Assembly: GCF_000835495.1 (NCBI RefSeq)
Contig: NW_015622542.1
Coordinates: forward strand, 3,184,485-3,248,484
DNA length: 64,000 bases
Source: Cladophialophora immunda
Taxonomy: Eukaryota; Ascomycota; Eurotiomycetes; Chaetothyriales; Herpotrichiellaceae
Direction: 5' to 3'
The notes beneath the pieces are model-generated. The model saw only the letters and a list, made by a program, of their open reading frames with translations. It did no database searches and was not told the origin of the DNA. Numbering within the stretch: the stretch's first letter is position 1; the number at the start of each line of letters is the position of its first letter. The translations under genes were made by a program, and so were the position numbers. Positions 1-10,616 of the stretch are shown one piece after another.

Positions 1-198
1 CACTGTCAAACCGAGCATCCGTCGATTGCGAACTTGGAGTACCCTCTATCTCTTGTTCCACGATCTTGTCAGCGCCAACCGCCCACCCTCCAGATTCTGC
101 TCACAGACAAAGTCTCGTGTGCGCCCGCTGCTGCGCCATTTGTCCTTGCTGCCCCTCCCCAGATTATCAATTTTTGCCTCTGATGAACACCACCGACC

Positions 199-1701
199 AT
201 GTCTGATTCACCCATTACAAGCGCGCCCGTTGGGCCTCAAGAGAAGCCGATCCTGGACAAACTGCTCCTGACCAGAGACAAGTTGCTGCTCCTCAAGCAA
301 GACAAAAGCACCTATGTCAAATCCTCCGACGTCCTCCCCTTGTACGAACAGGTTATCGAGCAAGTCTCGATCCTCAACTCGGTCCGCGGGCCAGAGAATC
401 TGATACAGAACCGAGTGGATACAGTCCTCGATGACTGTCTGCAACTTGTTTCTCTCTTCTTCATGGCCGTGGGACGGAACAACGAGGCGCCTGCGCTGTA
501 CGCCATGACCGGGAACATCACGCGCCTTTGCCAACACCTCAAAGAAGCTGCCTTTTACAGCAAGAGAGATTTGACTAGTTTGGAACACACCCTTGAGAAG
601 ATGCAGACCACCCTGGACCACGGCAAGGACAAGTACTCCCATCACCTGTTGACCCGCATCCAATATCGTCTGGAGGTGTGCCGGGAAATGCTGCACGAGT
701 TGCGCAACTTCCTCTCTACACTCTCTCCAGAAATGACCCCGATATGGGAGAAGCTGGTCTCCATTCTCCGGGCCATTGCGGCGTTGAATACAAGGAGCAA
801 GGTACATACTCAGATCTCGGCCTGTTGAATCATAATACTAAATCACCTGCAGTTCAGTCATAAAGATTTAAACGAACTGCGGGAGCAGCTCCTGCAAATC
901 CAAGCCACGATGAAAGACGGCAAGCTCCCAAACGAACAAGGGGAAGTCAAGGGGGGGCAAGACTTGGTAGTGCCACTCCTCGAAAGATGTCTCAAGTTTA
1001 CCGATATAGTCGAACAGAAGTACGTTGGCTGTGCCCTCTTGCTGTGGGACAATTTTTCGTTGACCTTTTCGAATCAGGCAAGGGAAGATAGACGAGCGAT
1101 TCCAGGATACCTACGACAAACTCATCGAAATCCGCAACCAGCTCGACCGGCTGACCATGACCCAAGCTTGGTCCCTCCGCGAAACCGACTTGTTTATGTG
1201 GCAGAGGAAGCTGGATCGTATTGACGATTCGAGGCGAGATGGTAATTTCTTCGATGCCGAGGGCCATCCTGCAGACCTACACGCGCAGAGAGTAAGAATG
1301 GCACCCATGAGCTGCTTGCTTGCTTGCTTACAACCGCAATTACTGATTCGCGGTGGCAGACACTCCTGTATCTGATCCGGCGGGGCTATGCCTATATTTA
1401 CCAGTTACTGATCGCATCCGAGCCCGTGTCGGAAGCCCTCCTTCCCATATACAACCAGCTCCTCACCCTACGCAAATGTCTGGTCGAGGTCAAGAAGGCC
1501 GGCGGGGTCTCCAACCCACGAGAATTGTATCCCTACAGTATGAAGCTCAACTCCATCGACAACATGCGGGTTGACGGCAAGTTCCAGATCGGAAACGACA
1601 TTCCGGAAGGGCAAGGAAGTGTCAACGACCTTCTGGCGGAATGTTACGACCTTGCTTACGAGTTGAGAACCGCGGCCGAGGAAGAGGCAGGGGACGAATA
1701 A
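199..1701 (+). CDS. DUF2408 / UPF0662 family protein
   Basis: Predicted exons are 199-801, 853-1019, 1078-1291 and 1360-1701, joining to about 441 codons with no frame conflict. The protein is almost entirely helical and Leu-rich, without a signal peptide or membrane segment. It matches my memory of the fungal DUF2408/UPF0662 family, which is conserved in yeasts and moulds and is probably cytoplasmic, with no settled biochemical role. The ATG at 199 is the first in the long frame and opens with an unstructured MSDSPITS stretch. All three introns have gt-ag ends and are 51-68 bases long. The family call rests on overall pattern and length, so it is good but not proven; the gene itself is solid. 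Confidence 0.8.
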
Positions 1702-2811
1702 GGGGGGGGAGAGCAGTCTGCGATGGGTGTTGATATATTCAGTCTGGCATGATTCAAGGACACATCCCCCTTCGGGTCCCCAGACAATCTGGTCCGAAGG
1801 CTGGGGGAAGTGTTTTGCGTCAGGTCACCAAAAGACCCGTAAGGGAGCGCCCCGTGCCTTCTCAACGCCGGGTACCTAGTATAGCTAAGCTCTGCTCGAA
1901 GCTGGGGGGAGGGGGAGTTCGTTCGCACGGAGTGGGGGGCAGAATTCGCTGCTTTCCTGGCTCGCACGGCCTCTATATGGCCCCTTCGTATTGATCAAGT
2001 TACCTTAACAAGAATCCACTAAGTTGCGTACCTGGGTGCAGAGGTCTGCGCAGAACGAGCAATCTGTGCCCTCTGTACCGAGCACCTCGCACACCTCGCT
2101 TGTTGTTGTATGACGTCGGCCGGCGGGCGGGCAGATCTGTGGCCGCCTGACGGTGTGACGGGCGGTATGACGAGGATTCCGGGAGAAGGGGGGTGGGTTG
2201 GTCAGACAAAAAATACCAGCTTATTGTCATCCAGCTCGGCATTGCAAGGCCAACCAAGCCAAATCGTCCCGTCACAGCAGACCGCCAGCGGACAAATGAC
2301 TGGTCTGACAGAAGACGCAGGCGGTCATCTTGGCGCCAGACCACTGAGAATAACGCTAGAGGAAGGTGGCGGCATCCCGTCCAATCAGAACTGTGTAATT
2401 GATGGCTAGCGCCGAGGTCACTAGCCGTACTAGGGCAAGGGGTGGCCACATCGCCGCTAGGACAGTATCCACAATTTCTGCGGCAGGAGCAAAAATCCCC
2501 CCCCAAATGTTTCCCCTGCCACTGGGAGTCGTTGACTCGTTGTTGTGCAAACCCACGCTCTGCCAGCAAGCCACCCCTTCTTCCCGCTCTCAAGCCAGCC
2601 ACCCCCCTGTGGCCCAGATGCAGCGACCGCGTGACCGCATGCGGGCGCCTGCGCTTATCGTGGGCCAACCTGCTTTCGACCTAGCGGGGCAAGATTTGCT
2701 GATACAATTCTCCTGGAAACAACTTCCGTGAGGCCATTCATTGCCCGGACACCACGCTCCAACCCACCAGCCCACGGGCCTGGAAATTTGATCCGGGGAC
2801 ACCAGAGCAAA
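1702..2811. other. Intergenic, no gene seen
   Basis: About 1.1 kb separates the DUF2408 gene from the next regulator. Open frames on the minus strand here (for example 2000-2668) have Arg/Gly/His-rich compositions typical of non-coding GC-rich DNA. I see no RNA gene or repeat. The downstream half is presumably the promoter and 5' leader of the Zn2Cys6 gene. Confidence 0.6.
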
Positions 2812-5233
2812 ATGTCCCAGCGGCGCCTGAGGCCCATCGAACCAGCAAATCCCCCGCCCGAGGAGCCCGGCGGGCCTTCCGTCCCAACACGCGGGCGGAG
2901 CATCACCCGCAATGCCAGGAGCAACGCCACCGCCGCGTGCCTGGCGTGCAAGGCCAAGAGAAGAAAGGTGTGTGGTGTGTGGTATGGGGGATGCAGACCC
3001 CCGCCCGCCTTCACCCTGTTGACACAATGGCCATGACTGACAGTCCCGTAGTGCAGTGGCCCGCCCGGACCCTGCAATGCTTGCATCGCCTCCAAGACCG
3101 ACTGTGTGTTCAGAGAAGATCTCGACGGGCGGCGGAAAGAGGCCATCAAGCGGAAGCTGGAGGAGGGGACCGAGCATCACCGCGATCTGTTGAGAGCTCT
3201 GCTCCGGTCTGTTCGATCGAGTGACGAGAATGAGGCCCAGCACCTCATCCGGCTGATTCGAGATGACGCACCGCTGTCAACCGTGAGTCGCGTCCGTGGG
3301 CTTTTGCGCGTCCGGCGGTACACTACACAAGAAGAAAACCCACCGCGGGGGGGAGAGACAAATGACCTTGGAGGTTGCACTTTCCAGCGGATGACACTGA
3401 CTGACTGTCTTCGACCTTTAGATCAACTCCGTCATCGACGAAAGCGTCAGAAAACTTCGTGAAAACAGTCCCCAGACCGAAGCCACGATTGATGGCCTTC
3501 TCAGGCTGAGAGCCGAAGCTGCCAGTCTGGCCGAGCAGACTCCGCCGAATCGACCGCGAAGGAAGACCATGAGCGTGGAGCAGATGACGGATGAGCCACT
3601 CTTCCAGCTCACGGCCAGACCCTGGACGACAGTCACGGACGATGATTATCTCGTCTCACACCTGGTCTCCCTCTATTTCACTTGGTGGAACACCTTCATG
3701 CATCCGCTTCACGAACCGTTTCTGGTCGACGCCATGGCAGCGGGAGACACCACGAGTCCGCTTTGCTCTTCGTTCCTGGTGAACGCCCTGCTGGCCCTTT
3801 CTTGCAGCTACTCGGACTTACCTGGGGCGTTCTCTGACCCGGACGACCCGGATACCTGGGGAGAGCATTTCTATGACGAAGCAAGGCGCCTGTGGGACCG
3901 TGAGGAAGGGCGCGCCTCCATGACTAACCTGCAAGGCCTGTACCTCTTGATGCTGTACCAGAGTATGCGCGGCAAAGATCAACTTGGCTGGTCCACCATG
4001 TCGCAAGTAGTCCACATGTACCGCGACATGGGCCTCTACAACCAGGTCAAGATACCACGTGATTGCCCGGCCGAATCCGTGGACAAGATGAAAACCGCCT
4101 TGTTGAATGTCTCCTGGTCGGTCTTTACCTGCAACACGTGAGTCCATTGATGAATCCACTTTGTCGATCCTGTCCTGCTAAGAGACCAGGATATTTGCCA
4201 TTTTTCTTCTCAAACCCCCGACGCTCGAACCGCCGACGGTGGCGCGCCCTTTCACGGGGGATGACCTTGATAAGTCGGTAGAGTGGAAACCGTATCCCCG
4301 CGCTGAGAGGACAGATCCGCTGTATGGAGAGGCCCTCGTGAATGCCTATTGTGACTTGGCCGAGATAGCATATGAGGTAGCATTAAGCGTGCCTTTCACT
4401 GAATTGGAAGACGAGAATGCATCTCTGCAGCTGATGGCGAGGTTGCGTACCTGGCACGATAGCCTCCCTGCAACGTTGCAAGCCAACTCCGCCACGCCGG
4501 GGCCATTGTTTGAGCTACAGTGAGCAACATCTTTCCCCAGCGAGTGTGTGGCGGGGTGTGGGTGTGGGTGTGTGGGTGTGTGTGTGTGTGTGTGCATGGG
4601 CGGCTGGCTAACCAGATCAGTGCCATTTACTATTCGTGTTCCCTCACCTTGAGTGAGGTTTCTGCGCGCGACACTTCGCCCGGGCCAACACCCGGCCACG
4701 CATCGCCCAGCATCCCGCCGACCGCGGGCATGACTGCTCGCCGCACGTCCCTTCTCTTGATCCAACACATGTTGCCCCTGTATCGACAGTTCCGCCAGAC
4801 ATACGGCCTCGTTCGCGTGATGGCCGGCAGTTGCCAGGCGGCGGCGGTGGCGTTTTTCATCTTGCTGAAGGCGCTGCGTGGGCCGCCGTCGTCGCAGTCG
4901 GAGGATAACGAAGACGCCCTCATCGACCTGACGATGTACTTGATGATGGGGGCCCGACGCTGGTTGGTGTACGCCGGTATGCTCCGGATGCTGCGGCCGA
5001 CGGCGCAGTCGATGGGGGTCCAGCTGCCTCGGCGCCTGATGGAGATCCTGGACGAGTTCGACAAGAACGTGTGGACGGTGGGGGCGCATCGGCGCATCCG
5101 CAGCGTCTATCCGAACCTCGCTCTGGTGAAGAAGGACGCAGAAGACGGCGAGGACGTGACGATGGGCGAGTTGCTGGCCCGATGGGAAGCAGTGTGGACG
5201 GACGAGCAGCCGGACACCCGTCTCGATAACTAG
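2812..5233 (+). CDS. Zn2Cys6 fungal-specific transcription factor
   Basis: Predicted exons are 2812-2967, 3052-3282, 3422-4137, 4190-4519 and 4621-5233 (682 codons including stop). Joining exons 1 and 2 restores a textbook binuclear cluster at about residues 44-75: CLAC, then KAKRRKC, then CNAC and a last Cys before VFRED, spacing CX2CX6CX6CX2CX6C. A helical linker follows. Then comes a fungal_trans middle region with the usual landmarks: FTWWNTFMHPLHEPFL, a short helix ending in SWSVF, and a KPPT...ARPF segment. The protein should be nuclear and bind CGG-type sites. Its target genes cannot be read from the window. The last intron (4520-4620) carries a GT repeat. The ATG at 2812 was chosen because it starts the conserved part; an in-frame upstream start at 2728 is less likely. 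Confidence 0.88.
4543..4594 (+). repeat. GT-rich microsatellite inside an intron
   Basis: An imperfect run of GT and GGTGTG units fills most of the last intron of the Zn2Cys6 gene. It lies between the donor at 4520 and the acceptor at 4620, so length changes would alter intron size but not the protein. Confidence 0.9.
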
Positions 5234-5485
5234 GGGGTCTAGGGGGTATAGGGGGAGGGGGGGGCAAACTCCCGGGCGCGACGCTGGAGGGTCAGGCGGT
5301 CGTAGATATATACCACTAGGGACAGGCCAGGAAGGGGGAGAATACGGCGTACTAACCAGCTGTTCCTGCCAGCTGCTGGTGAGCGGAAAAGGCTTCCAGA
5401 AAGTGGCTCCTCCAATCCGCCGAGGGCCACGGTCCAGATTTAGGGCGTTGGTCCCCGTGAAAGCAGCCCTTGGGCCTGTCTGCTG

Positions 5486-5508
5486 CGGATGAGGGATGAG
5501 GGATGAGG
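5486..5508 (+). repeat. GGATGAG tandem repeat (3 copies)
   Basis: Three consecutive copies of a GGATGAG-type heptamer sit between the regulator and the aconitase-family gene. No function is suggested by the context. Confidence 0.8.
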
Positions 5509-5698
5509 GTGTGCTGGCACCGACGCAGGTTCGCCTCGGAGACAGCAAGGAGGGCTTTTCAGGGAGAACCCATCTTCTTCCCAGCGTCGACCTGCGCGCG
5601 ACAACCTGGATGGCAGAACGGAAAAGGAATCCGGCGGTGTGGCCAATGCGCGGCAATCATTCGACCTCCGGGCTCACGTGACTACGGCCGCGTTGGGT

Positions 5699-5765
5699 GC
5701 TAAGATGCGAAGATGCCAAGATGCTAGGGTGCTGAGATGCTAAGATGCTAAGATGCTAAGATACC
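5699..5765 (+). repeat. Tandem decamer array, unit close to GATGCTAAGA
   Basis: About six head-to-tail copies of a 10-base unit, with the left copies diverged (GATGCGAAGA, GATGCCAAGA) and the right copies nearly identical. The gradient suggests recent expansion at the right end. Confidence 0.85.
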
Positions 5766-5955
5766 AACACGGGCGACCAGGGGACCACCAGGGGACCCCC
5801 TGTCGGTCTTGTCCCTGTACGGAGTAGACCACACGCACATGAGCTCTCGCGTACACAGTCATTGGCGCCATCGCCTAAGTGGCCATTGTTGTTATAGTCG
5901 CCTTCTCTCCGTGGCATTATTGTTTCCTACCTACCTCCGAACAACGACACATGTG

Positions 5956-5958
<3 letters not shown>

Positions 5959-5998
<40 letters not shown>
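5959..5998 (+). repeat. (AG)20 microsatellite
   Basis: Forty bases of uninterrupted AG dinucleotide, about 920 bases upstream of the aconitase-family start codon. Confidence 0.97.
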
Positions 5999-6004
<6 letters not shown>

Positions 6005-6171
6005 GAGACAAGCCATTGCTGCCAATGGAGTGGTTCTGGACCGGCTCGTTCTAATCAATTAATTAATATCTGTCGCCTGATTGCAATGTTTGTCACAAGG
6101 CTAGTTAGTGAAAGTTCGCGGGCGACGGCTGGTCGTTGCAGCTGTCCTCGGGCTGCGTCAGCAGTAACAGT

Positions 6172-6173
<2 letters not shown>

Positions 6174-6236
<63 letters not shown>
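6174..6236 (+). repeat. (AC)31 microsatellite
   Basis: About 63 bases of pure AC repeat, the longest perfect microsatellite of the window. It lies about 680 bases upstream of the aconitase-family gene. Confidence 0.97.
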
Positions 6237-6238
<2 letters not shown>

Positions 6239-6917
6239 AGCCTTGTGGGCGTTTTCAGGGATAACCCGCGAAAATATCTTCTATCGTTGCAATGAAAAGC
6301 TGATATACATGGGGGCCCCCAGTATAGAGGGTAACTAGGTGGAAGCTATGTAGGAACTTTGACCTAGCCATCCGTCGCATATTGGAAAGTCAGAGAGGGC
6401 TGGATTCTTGGGGCTATTCGAGGGAACACATGCTGGGCTGTCAGTCAAACCTGGGGTTGAGCAACCGGACAATATCGGATCCTCTTTCTTGACGTCCTCG
6501 GCTCTAACCACTCGTCACGGTGAGGACGAGCCAGCCTGGCCGAAGTGCTTCGAGGTTGAGGATGCGAAGACATGGTAGAAGGCTTGACGGCCCACTGGTC
6601 AAGCTGGTACTTGCTTCGTGCATTACTTCAACGCCGATGGGCTGTCCTGATGCTGTGGCCTTCCATAATTCGAGACTGGATGGGAGGCCATGTAATAGGT
6701 ATTACGCGGTGGATCTGAATGGTCCGGACTCTAGGAAGGGGAAGGGGGAGTCCAGACGCGACCAATAGGGTCAGCACTGTTTGGTCTGACAGTGCCAAGG
6801 CTCGGTACAACTTCGGGCCGGCCATTGATTTTATTTTCTTCTCCATTTCCCCCCCTCCGAAGCTCGGAGACACGCTTTTGCTGTTTGCATCTTCGCCCAG
6901 ACAGCACCCTCCAAACG

Positions 6918-9347
6918 ATGCCTGCCCTACTGCAACGAGTACCATCTGCGCGAGTCAGATGTCCTCTGGACCTGGGCTCTTGCTCTAGAGCACGGCCATC
7001 ATACCATCGCAGCTATGCAACCCTGCAGCAGTCTCAGGCGGCGCCGTTGCGGCGACGAGCTGCCGTTCCCCCTTACCAGAAAATCTTGAAGACCTTTGAA
7101 GATGTCAGAGATATTCTGGGCCGCCAGAGGCTGACCCTAGCCGAGAAAATCCTGTATTCTCACCTCGACAACCCCTCCGAGTCTCTCTTAACTGGTACCG
7201 ACAATGGCAAGAACATTCGGGGCAAAGCCAACCTCAAGCTCAAGCCTGACCGTGTCGCCATGCAGGATGCGTCTGCACAGATGGCCATCCTCCAGTTTAT
7301 GACGTGCAACCTCCCCAGTACTGCTGTGCCTGCGAGTATCCATTGCGACCATATGATTGTGGGAGAGAAAGGTGCAGACGTGGATCTGCCGAATTCCATT
7401 GCGGGCAACAAGGAGGTGTTTGACTTTTTGGAATCTGCTGCAAAGAGATACGGGATTGAGTTCTGGCCTCCTGGGGCAGGTATTATACATCAATCGGTGT
7501 TGGAAAACTACGCTGCTCCTGGCCTGATGATGCTGGGGACGGACAGTCACACACCTAATGCTGGAGGATTGGGTGCCATTGCAATCGGTGTAGGCGGCGC
7601 CGATGCCGTCGATGCGCTTGTTGACGCCCCTTGGGAGCTCAAAGCCCCAAAGATTCTGGGAGTTCGTCTAGAAGGAAAGCTCAGCGGCTGGACTACACCA
7701 AAAGACGTGATCCTCCATTTAGCGGGCAAGTTGACCGTTCGTGGAGGGACCGGGTCCATCATCGAATACTATGGGCCTGGTGTTGAGACTCTGAGTTGCA
7801 CGGGCATGGCCACAATTTGCAACATGGGGGCGGAAGTGGGGGCTACGACGTCGATTTTCCCCTTCACCGAGAATCATATTCCCTATTTGCAAGCTACAGG
7901 GCGAGACGCCATTGTCGATGCGGTCAAGGGCATCGCATATGGTTCGGAAAAACACAACTTCCTACGAGCCGACCAGGGCGTGGAGTACGATCAGGGAATC
8001 ACCATCAATCTAGCCACACTCGAGCCGCACATCAACGGCCCTTTCACACCTGATCTGTCCACGCCCCTCTCAAAGTTCAAAGATGCAGTGAAGACGAACA
8101 AGTGGCCGGACAGTTTTTCGGCTGGCTTGATCGGCAGTTGCACGAACAGCTCGTACGAGGACATGACCCGTGCTCAGGATTTGGTCAGACAGGCACAGGC
8201 TGCCGGCTTGAAACCCAAGGCAGATTTCTTCATCACGCCCGGAAGTGAACAGGTTCGCGCCACCTTGGAGGAAAGTAAGACGCTCGAAACCTTCACAAAC
8301 GCTGGAGGCACCGTTTTGGCCAACGCCTGCGGGCCGTGCATTGGACAATGGAAGAGAACCGACGGTGTCAAGAAAGGTGAAGACAACGCCATCATTTGCT
8401 CCTACAACCGCAACTTCCCTGGCCGGAATGATGGTAATCCTCGTACCATGAGCTTCCTTGCGTCGCCGGAAATTGTCACCGCGATTTCATACTCTGGGTC
8501 GACTTCTTTCAATCCCATAGTCGATGAAATTGCCCTGCCCTCTGGGGAAAAGTTCAAGTTCGAGCCTCCGAAGGGTGCACAGCTGCCGGGGTCGGGCTTT
8601 GCTATAGGCAATCCTGCATTCTTGCCTTCCCCTGCTGAGCCAGACCAAAGCGTGGAAGTCGTTGTCGACCCTGACTCTGATCGACTGGCTATCTTGGAGC
8701 CGTTCGAGCCATTCCCAGAAGGCGAGCTGAAGGGCCTGAAAGTCCTGTACAAGGTCAAGGGTCAGTGTACCACGGATACCATCTCAGCGGCTGGACCGTG
8801 GCTCAAGTACAAGGGACACCTTCCCAACATTGCTGAAAACACTCTCATTGGTGCTGTGAACGCAGCGACTGGCGAGACCAATGTTGCATACGACAGTGAC
8901 GGGTCCACATCGTCTATTCCAGAACTCGCAAAGAAATGGAAGGCAAAGGGACAACATTGGCTGGTCGTGGCCGAAGACAATTATGGTGAGGGATCCGCCA
9001 GAGAGCATGCGGCCCTGCAGCCCCGGTATCTCGGAGGCCAGATCATTCTGGCCAAAAGCTTCGCGCGGATCCACGAAACGAACCTCAAGAAACAAGGAGT
9101 AGTACCCTTGACATTTGTCAACAAAGAGGACTACGATCGCATCGATGCCTGCGACCACGTCGACACAGAGGGCCTATGGGATGTTCTGAAGAACGATGGT
9201 CAAGGCGAAATCAACTTGAAGGTCACGAAGAAGAACGGAGAGACCTTCACGATCCCCGTCAACCATACCCTGAGCAAGGATCAATGTGGCTTCATTCTTG
9301 CCGGATCTGCACTGAACCTGCTTGCGAAGCGGCAGAATCTTGATTGA
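6918..9347 (+). CDS. acoB: Mitochondrial aconitase-family hydratase (AcoB/Aco2-like)
   Basis: A single uninterrupted exon encodes 809 residues. The first 40 or so residues are Arg/Ser-rich with no acidic residue, as expected for a mitochondrial presequence. The aconitase core is complete: DSHTPNAGG, the 4Fe-4S cysteines at about C408 (in GSCTNSS), C471 and C474 (in ACGPC), SYNRNFPGRNDG, and the swivel-domain GSAREHAALQPR. Aconitases interconvert citrate and isocitrate. In Aspergillus a second aconitase, AcoB, instead serves homocitrate dehydration in alpha-aminoadipate lysine synthesis. I favour the AcoB/Aco2 branch because the C-terminal third and the end (ALNLLAKRQNLD) differ from the canonical enzyme as I remember it. 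That assignment is inference; aconitase family membership is certain. The ATG at 6918 is preferred over an in-frame start at 6792, which would add a non-conserved leader. Confidence 0.9.
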   Translation: MPALLQRVPSARVRCPLDLGSCSRARPSYHRSYATLQQSQAAPLRRRAAVPPYQKILKTFEDVRDILGRQRLTLAEKILYSHLDNPSESLLTGTDNGKNIRGKANLKLKPDRVAMQDASAQMAILQFMTCNLPSTAVPASIHCDHMIVGEKGADVDLPNSIAGNKEVFDFLESAAKRYGIEFWPPGAGIIHQSVLENYAAPGLMMLGTDSHTPNAGGLGAIAIGVGGADAVDALVDAPWELKAPKILGVRLEGKLSGWTTPKDVILHLAGKLTVRGGTGSIIEYYGPGVETLSCTGMATICNMGAEVGATTSIFPFTENHIPYLQATGRDAIVDAVKGIAYGSEKHNFLRADQGVEYDQGITINLATLEPHINGPFTPDLSTPLSKFKDAVKTNKWPDSFSAGLIGSCTNSSYEDMTRAQDLVRQAQAAGLKPKADFFITPGSEQVRATLEESKTLETFTNAGGTVLANACGPCIGQWKRTDGVKKGEDNAIICSYNRNFPGRNDGNPRTMSFLASPEIVTAISYSGSTSFNPIVDEIALPSGEKFKFEPPKGAQLPGSGFAIGNPAFLPSPAEPDQSVEVVVDPDSDRLAILEPFEPFPEGELKGLKVLYKVKGQCTTDTISAAGPWLKYKGHLPNIAENTLIGAVNAATGETNVAYDSDGSTSSIPELAKKWKAKGQHWLVVAEDNYGEGSAREHAALQPRYLGGQIILAKSFARIHETNLKKQGVVPLTFVNKEDYDRIDACDHVDTEGLWDVLKNDGQGEINLKVTKKNGETFTIPVNHTLSKDQCGFILAGSALNLLAKRQNLD

Positions 9348-9755
9348 ATGCAACGACGGCTGTTGTTCCACGGGCAAAAGAACATTCTCTCACAGCCGCG
9401 TGGAGCCTCGTCACATACTTGAGAGGCGGTCTTGGCGTCGTGAGCCTTTGTGATTGGCCATGTGGAGTACCACATAAGGAAATTGAGGCTCTCCGCCTTT
9501 GTCCAATGTCGTGCCAGGCGATATGCTCATGCCACTGATCCGCCGAAGATGAGATTGTCGATGATCCATGGCGACACTGAAGGTGATGCATTCTGAAACA
9601 GCTGAGTTGTTTGTTTTGATCCTTGGACGTCTGCAGCAGGGTTTGGACATCGACGCGTCTGTGGCATCCAAGAAGAGCAATGTTCTTATATTAAGGGTAT
9701 GCCACCTTGGTCGTGACAATGGTAGCAAGGTTTGACAGACAACAATCTGGAAATC

Positions 9756-10616
9756 ATGCTATCATCGCTTGTCATTGCAGCAATATTCCTCTTGGCCCGG
9801 TTGACGAACGCCTGGGGCACACTTGGCCACGAGACTATAGCATGGATTGCTCAATCATACGTCTCGTCTGCCACGAAATCCGCTGTCCAATCGATTCTGG
9901 ACTCGACTCAATCAGACTACATGGCCAATGTCTCTACATGGGCTGACTCGTACCGGTACACCAGTGAGGGCGGCTGGTCCGCACCACTCCATTACATCGA
10001 CGCGAACGACAACCCTCCAGAATCCTGCTCGGTGGACTTTAATCGTGACTGTGGTGAAGCCGGATGCTCGGTTTCGGCCATTGTGAATTACACATCCATC
10101 TTGTTGAGTGACGAGTCCAAGTCTGCGACCAAGCTCGACGCCATGCGGTTCATCGTTCATTTCGTCGGGGACCTGCATCAGCCTCTCCACGACGAGGCCC
10201 TCGACGTGGGAGGAAACACCATCAACGTGACCTACGATGGCGAACATACCAACCTGCACCACATTTGGGACACGGAGATTGTGGAGCAGTTGGCGGACGG
10301 CCAGGACGCCGAGGCATTCGGGAAGAATCTCACCGCCGCGATCAAGGCGGGCGACTACGGTTGGGACGCCGGGAGTTGGCTGGATGGCATCAGCCTGAAC
10401 GACACGCAGACGACGGCCATGAGTTGGGCAAGCGAGGCGAATGGCTATGTGTGCACCGATGTCCTCGCTCCAGGTGTCGATGCGGTCGAACAAGGGGATC
10501 TGAGCGGCACGTATTACAAGGCGCATTATGATGTGGCGAGGATCCAGATTGCGCGGGCTGGGTATAGGTTGGGGGCCTGGCTGAACTTGATCTACACAGG
10601 CCAGACGAGTGGTTGA
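9756..10616 (+). CDS. Secreted S1/P1-type zinc nuclease
   Basis: A single exon encodes 286 residues. Residues 1-19 form a signal peptide ending in NA, so the mature protein begins with Trp20. This fits the family, because P1 nuclease uses its N-terminal Trp backbone as a zinc ligand. The other ligands are visible in order: GHE near residue 25, the Asp in STWAD, the His in PLHYID, VHFVGDLHQPLH and NLHHIWDTE. These trinuclear-zinc enzymes cut single-stranded DNA and RNA and remove 3' phosphates. Four Cys residues in CSVDFNRDCGEAGC fit the usual disulphides, and several N-glycosylation sites are present. The enzyme is likely extracellular, for nucleic-acid scavenging. The start at 9756 is the only one giving a proper signal peptide. 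Confidence 0.95.
   Translation: MLSSLVIAAIFLLARLTNAWGTLGHETIAWIAQSYVSSATKSAVQSILDSTQSDYMANVSTWADSYRYTSEGGWSAPLHYIDANDNPPESCSVDFNRDCGEAGCSVSAIVNYTSILLSDESKSATKLDAMRFIVHFVGDLHQPLHDEALDVGGNTINVTYDGEHTNLHHIWDTEIVEQLADGQDAEAFGKNLTAAIKAGDYGWDAGSWLDGISLNDTQTTAMSWASEANGYVCTDVLAPGVDAVEQGDLSGTYYKAHYDVARIQIARAGYRLGAWLNLIYTGQTSG

Larger units (their letters stand above)
5234..6917. other. Intergenic spacer rich in simple repeats
   Basis: About 1.7 kb holds no convincing gene. It contains a 7-base tandem repeat near 5486, a decamer array near 5700, an AG tract and an AC tract. The last 150 bases before 6918 are pyrimidine-rich and look like the 5' leader of the aconitase-family gene. Confidence 0.7.

Noticed and set aside
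2000..2668. Open frame of 222 codons on the minus strand
   Set aside because: Composition is that of GC-rich spacer DNA; no start context or motif.
4346..5656. Open frame of 436 codons on the minus strand
   Set aside because: It runs antisense through the Zn2Cys6 gene and its GT repeat (HTHTHT run) and has no domain.
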